From Nocardia jiangxiensis NBRC 101359 (GTDB lineage: Bacteria > Actinomycetota > Actinomycetes > Mycobacteriales > Mycobacteriaceae): a DNA stretch of 64,000 bases. The notes beneath the pieces were generated by a model that had not been told where the DNA came from, made no database searches, and worked only from the letters and a program-made list of their open reading frames with translations. Of the stretch, positions 62,010-64,000 are shown in pieces. Position 1 is the first letter of the stretch; each line of letters begins with the position of its first letter. The DNA lies in contig NZ_BAGB01000028.1 in the NCBI RefSeq assembly GCF_000308615.1, forward strand, positions 1 to 64,000, read 5' to 3'. The translations under genes and the position numbers were made by a program.

Positions 62010-63019
62010 CCACACTGTTCGTTCAGGACGTCACGCTGCGTGACGGCATGCACGCGATCCGGCACCGGATCACTCCCGAGAACGTCGGGCGGATCGTGGC
62101 CGCGCTGGACGCCGCCGGCGTCGATGCCATCGAGGTCGCCCACGGTGACGGTCTCGCGGGTGGTTCGGTCAACTACGGTCCCGGCTCGCACAGCGACTGG
62201 ACGTGGATCGAGGCGGCCGCGGCGAACCTGAGCCGCGCGCGCCTGACCACACTGCTGCTGCCCGGCGTCGGCACGGTCGAAGATCTCCGGCGCGCTTACG
62301 ATCTGGGCGTCCGGTCGGTGCGCGTCGCGACGCACTGCACCGAGGCGGATGTCTCGGCGCAGCACATCGCGACGGCCCGGGAGATCGGCATGGACGTCTC
62401 CGGCTTCCTGATGATGAGTCACATGGCCCCGGCCGCCGACCTCGCCGCGCAGGCGAAGTTGATGGAAAGTTATGGGGCGCACTGCGTTTACGTCACCGAC
62501 TCGGGTGGCCGGCTCACCATGAACGGCGTGCGCGACCGGATCAGCGCCTACCGTGACATTCTCGACGAGACCACCGAGATCGGTATCCACGCGCACGAGA
62601 ACCTGTCGCTGTCGGTCGCCAATTCCGTTGTCGCCGTGGAGAACGGAGCCTTCCGCGTGGACGCCTCGCTCGCCGGGCACGGTGCGGGTGCGGGCAATAC
62701 CCCGATCGAGGCGTTCATCGCCGTGGCGGATCTGCTGGAGTGGAAGCACGGCTGCGATGTGTTCGCCCTCCAGGACGCCGCGGACGATCTCGTGCGCCCG
62801 CTCCAGGATCGCCCCGTCCGGGTCGACCGGGAGACGCTGACCCTCGGTTACGCCGGTGTCTACTCCAGCTTCCTGCGGCACGCCGAGGCCGCGAGCGAGC
62901 GGTACGGGATCGACGTGCGCACCTTGCTCATGGAGGCCGGTCGTCGGCGGCTCGTCGGTGGTCAGGAGGACATGATCGTCGATATCGCACTCACGATGGT
63001 CGCCGAACAGGGCGCGTGA
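62006..63019 (+). CDS. mhpE: 4-hydroxy-2-oxovalerate aldolase
   Basis: 337 residues. [20 protein letters not shown] is the DRE-TIM metallolyase start with Arg-Asp; [18 protein letters not shown] and [20 protein letters not shown] supply the metal-binding His residues. It cleaves 4-hydroxy-2-oxoacids to pyruvate and an aldehyde that passes to the acylating dehydrogenase. MhpE/BphI/HsaF family, normal length. Last gene of the catabolic cluster. Confidence 0.95.
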   Translation: MTTLFVQDVTLRDGMHAIRHRITPENVGRIVAALDAAGVDAIEVAHGDGLAGGSVNYGPGSHSDWTWIEAAAANLSRARLTTLLLPGVGTVEDLRRAYDLGVRSVRVATHCTEADVSAQHIATAREIGMDVSGFLMMSHMAPAADLAAQAKLMESYGAHCVYVTDSGGRLTMNGVRDRISAYRDILDETTEIGIHAHENLSLSVANSVVAVENGAFRVDASLAGHGAGAGNTPIEAFIAVADLLEWKHGCDVFALQDAADDLVRPLQDRPVRVDRETLTLGYAGVYSSFLRHAEAASERYGIDVRTLLMEAGRRRLVGGQEDMIVDIALTMVAEQGA

Positions 63020-63086
63020 TCCGTCCGGATCCAGCACCGCCGTTGGGTCGATTCGGCGCGGGGGCGGCCACGTAGGGTGTATTGCT

Positions 63087-64000
63087 GTGCCCGAGGACGT
63101 CACGGCAGATCGTGAACCGGAACCGCCGTCGAGGCCCGTAACCGGGCCCGCGGCGGTTCGGGCTCTGCCGTCCGACGCCGGGTCCGGGGAGGTGGACGCG
63201 GCCAAGTTGCGGCATCACGGCGATGTGGACGTGCGGCCCGGGATGCTGGACTTCGCGGTGAACGTCCAGGGGGAGGGGCCGCCGACGTGGTTGCGTGAGC
63301 GGCTCGCGGCGCGGCTGGACGCCTTGGGCAGATATCCGGGGGCGGCCGAGGATCTGGCGGCGCGCAAGATCGTCGCGGCGCGGCACGGGCGGACTCCGGA
63401 CGAGGTGCTGTTGCTCGCGGGGGCGGCCGAAGGGTTCGCGATGCTGCCGCGCTTGGCTCCGCGCCTGGCCGCGGTGATCCACCCCTCGTTCACCGAACCC
63501 GAACTGGCGTTGCGCGAGGCCGGAGTGGCGGTGACCAGGGTCGTGCTGGGCGAGCCCTACGCCCTCGATCCCGCGCTGGTGCCCGAGGACGCCGATCTGG
63601 TGGTGCTGGGCAACCCGACCAATCCGACCTCGGTGCTGCATCCCGCCGGGACGATCCGTGCGCTGCGGCGGCCCGGACGGGTGGTCGTGGTCGACGAAGC
63701 GTTCGCCGATGCGATCCCCGGTGAGCCGGAATCGCTTGCTGCCCAATCATTCCCGGATGTCCTGGTGCTGCGCAGCCTCACCAAGACCTGGGCGCTGGCG
63801 GGCCTGCGGTGTGGATATTTCCTGGGACCGCCGGATCTGCTGGCGCGGGTACGGCACGGCCGCGCGCACTGGCCGTTGGGCGCCCTGCAACTGGAAGCCA
63901 TTGCGGCAACCGGCGATCCGGCCGCGGTCGCCGAATCACAGGTCCGCGCGGAACATATCGCCGCCGACCGCGCCGCGATGATCCCGCGACTGCGTGCGCT
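63087..64000 (+). CDS. cobC: Threonine-phosphate decarboxylase-like CobC (cut by window edge)
   Basis: The first 304 codons of a PLP-dependent class I/II aminotransferase-fold protein that is still open at the window end. VLLLAGAAEGFAMLPRLAPR, LVVLGNPTNPTSVLHPAGTI, VVVVDEAFAD and the PLP Lys in LVLRSLTKTWALAGLRCGYF are clear. Rv2231c (CobC) of M. tuberculosis has the same form and position near ptpA and cobD. Its presumed job is to make the aminopropanol phosphate arm of B12. GTG at 63087; the N-terminal 50 residues are an unstructured extension. Confidence 0.9.
   Translation, partial: MPEDVTADREPEPPSRPVTGPAAVRALPSDAGSGEVDAAKLRHHGDVDVRPGMLDFAVNVQGEGPPTWLRERLAARLDALGRYPGAAEDLAARKIVAARHGRTPDEVLLLAGAAEGFAMLPRLAPRLAAVIHPSFTEPELALREAGVAVTRVVLGEPYALDPALVPEDADLVVLGNPTNPTSVLHPAGTIRALRRPGRVVVVDEAFADAIPGEPESLAAQSFPDVLVLRSLTKTWALAGLRCGYFLGPPDLLARVRHGRAHWPLGALQLEAIAATGDPAAVAESQVRAEHIAADRAAMIPRLRA

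Overview
The window reads as chromosomal DNA of a high-GC mycolata actinobacterium, most probably Nocardia or a close relative. The support is the very high GC, the MspA-type outer-membrane porins, a KstR-type operator, a narGHJI operon of mycobacterial type, a DUF4254 protein of the kind common in Nocardia, and a cobD / SURF1 / ptpA / cobC arrangement that is the mirror image of Mycobacterium tuberculosis Rv2231c-Rv2236c. No rRNA, tRNA, CRISPR array or intact insertion sequence was seen.

Layout. 1-10.7 kb is a nitrate block: the 5' part of nirB, narK, a nitronate monooxygenase, a small protein, then narGHJI on the minus strand. 11-18.7 kb holds a secreted GH76 glycosidase, VOC proteins, a TIGR03084 protein, an oxidoreductase, a MarR/isochorismatase divergent pair, a tandem-RHH protein and a methyltransferase, interspersed with broken genes (DUF4246, APH-type kinase). 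19.7-21.1 kb has visibly lower GC and carries an Hsp31/DJ-1 remnant and a DUF4254 pair. 21.1-25.2 kb is a PucR regulator with an alcohol and an aldehyde dehydrogenase. 25.3-37.4 kb contains general oxidoreductases and regulators, an adhA-like dehydrogenase, an ADP-ribosylglycohydrolase, a KstR-box NTF2-like gene and two MspA porins. 37.6-48.9 kb holds an orphan adenine methyltransferase, a gamma-carbonic anhydrase, HMG-CoA reductase, alanine dehydrogenase, an ECF41 sigma factor and an esterase/TetR pair.

49-64 kb is the conserved cobD / SURF1 / ptpA / cobC locus. A cation/proton antiporter lies between cobD and SURF1, and a 9.1-kb aromatic catabolic cluster lies between ptpA and cobC. That cluster encodes, in order, a C-C bond hydrolase, an extradiol dioxygenase, an MhpA-type FAD hydroxylase, a TetR regulator, an ACMSD-like amidohydrolase, an IclR regulator, and the hydratase / acylating dehydrogenase / aldolase trio that turns 2-hydroxypentadienoate into pyruvate and acetyl-CoA. 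Three near-identical 16-bp dyads in front of the first gene and between tetR and the amidohydrolase gene form a predicted TetR operator set. The gene content suggests a decarboxylation, ortho-hydroxylation and meta-cleavage route for a carboxylated phenol, perhaps an alkylsalicylate. This is inference and is the best candidate here for an undescribed system.
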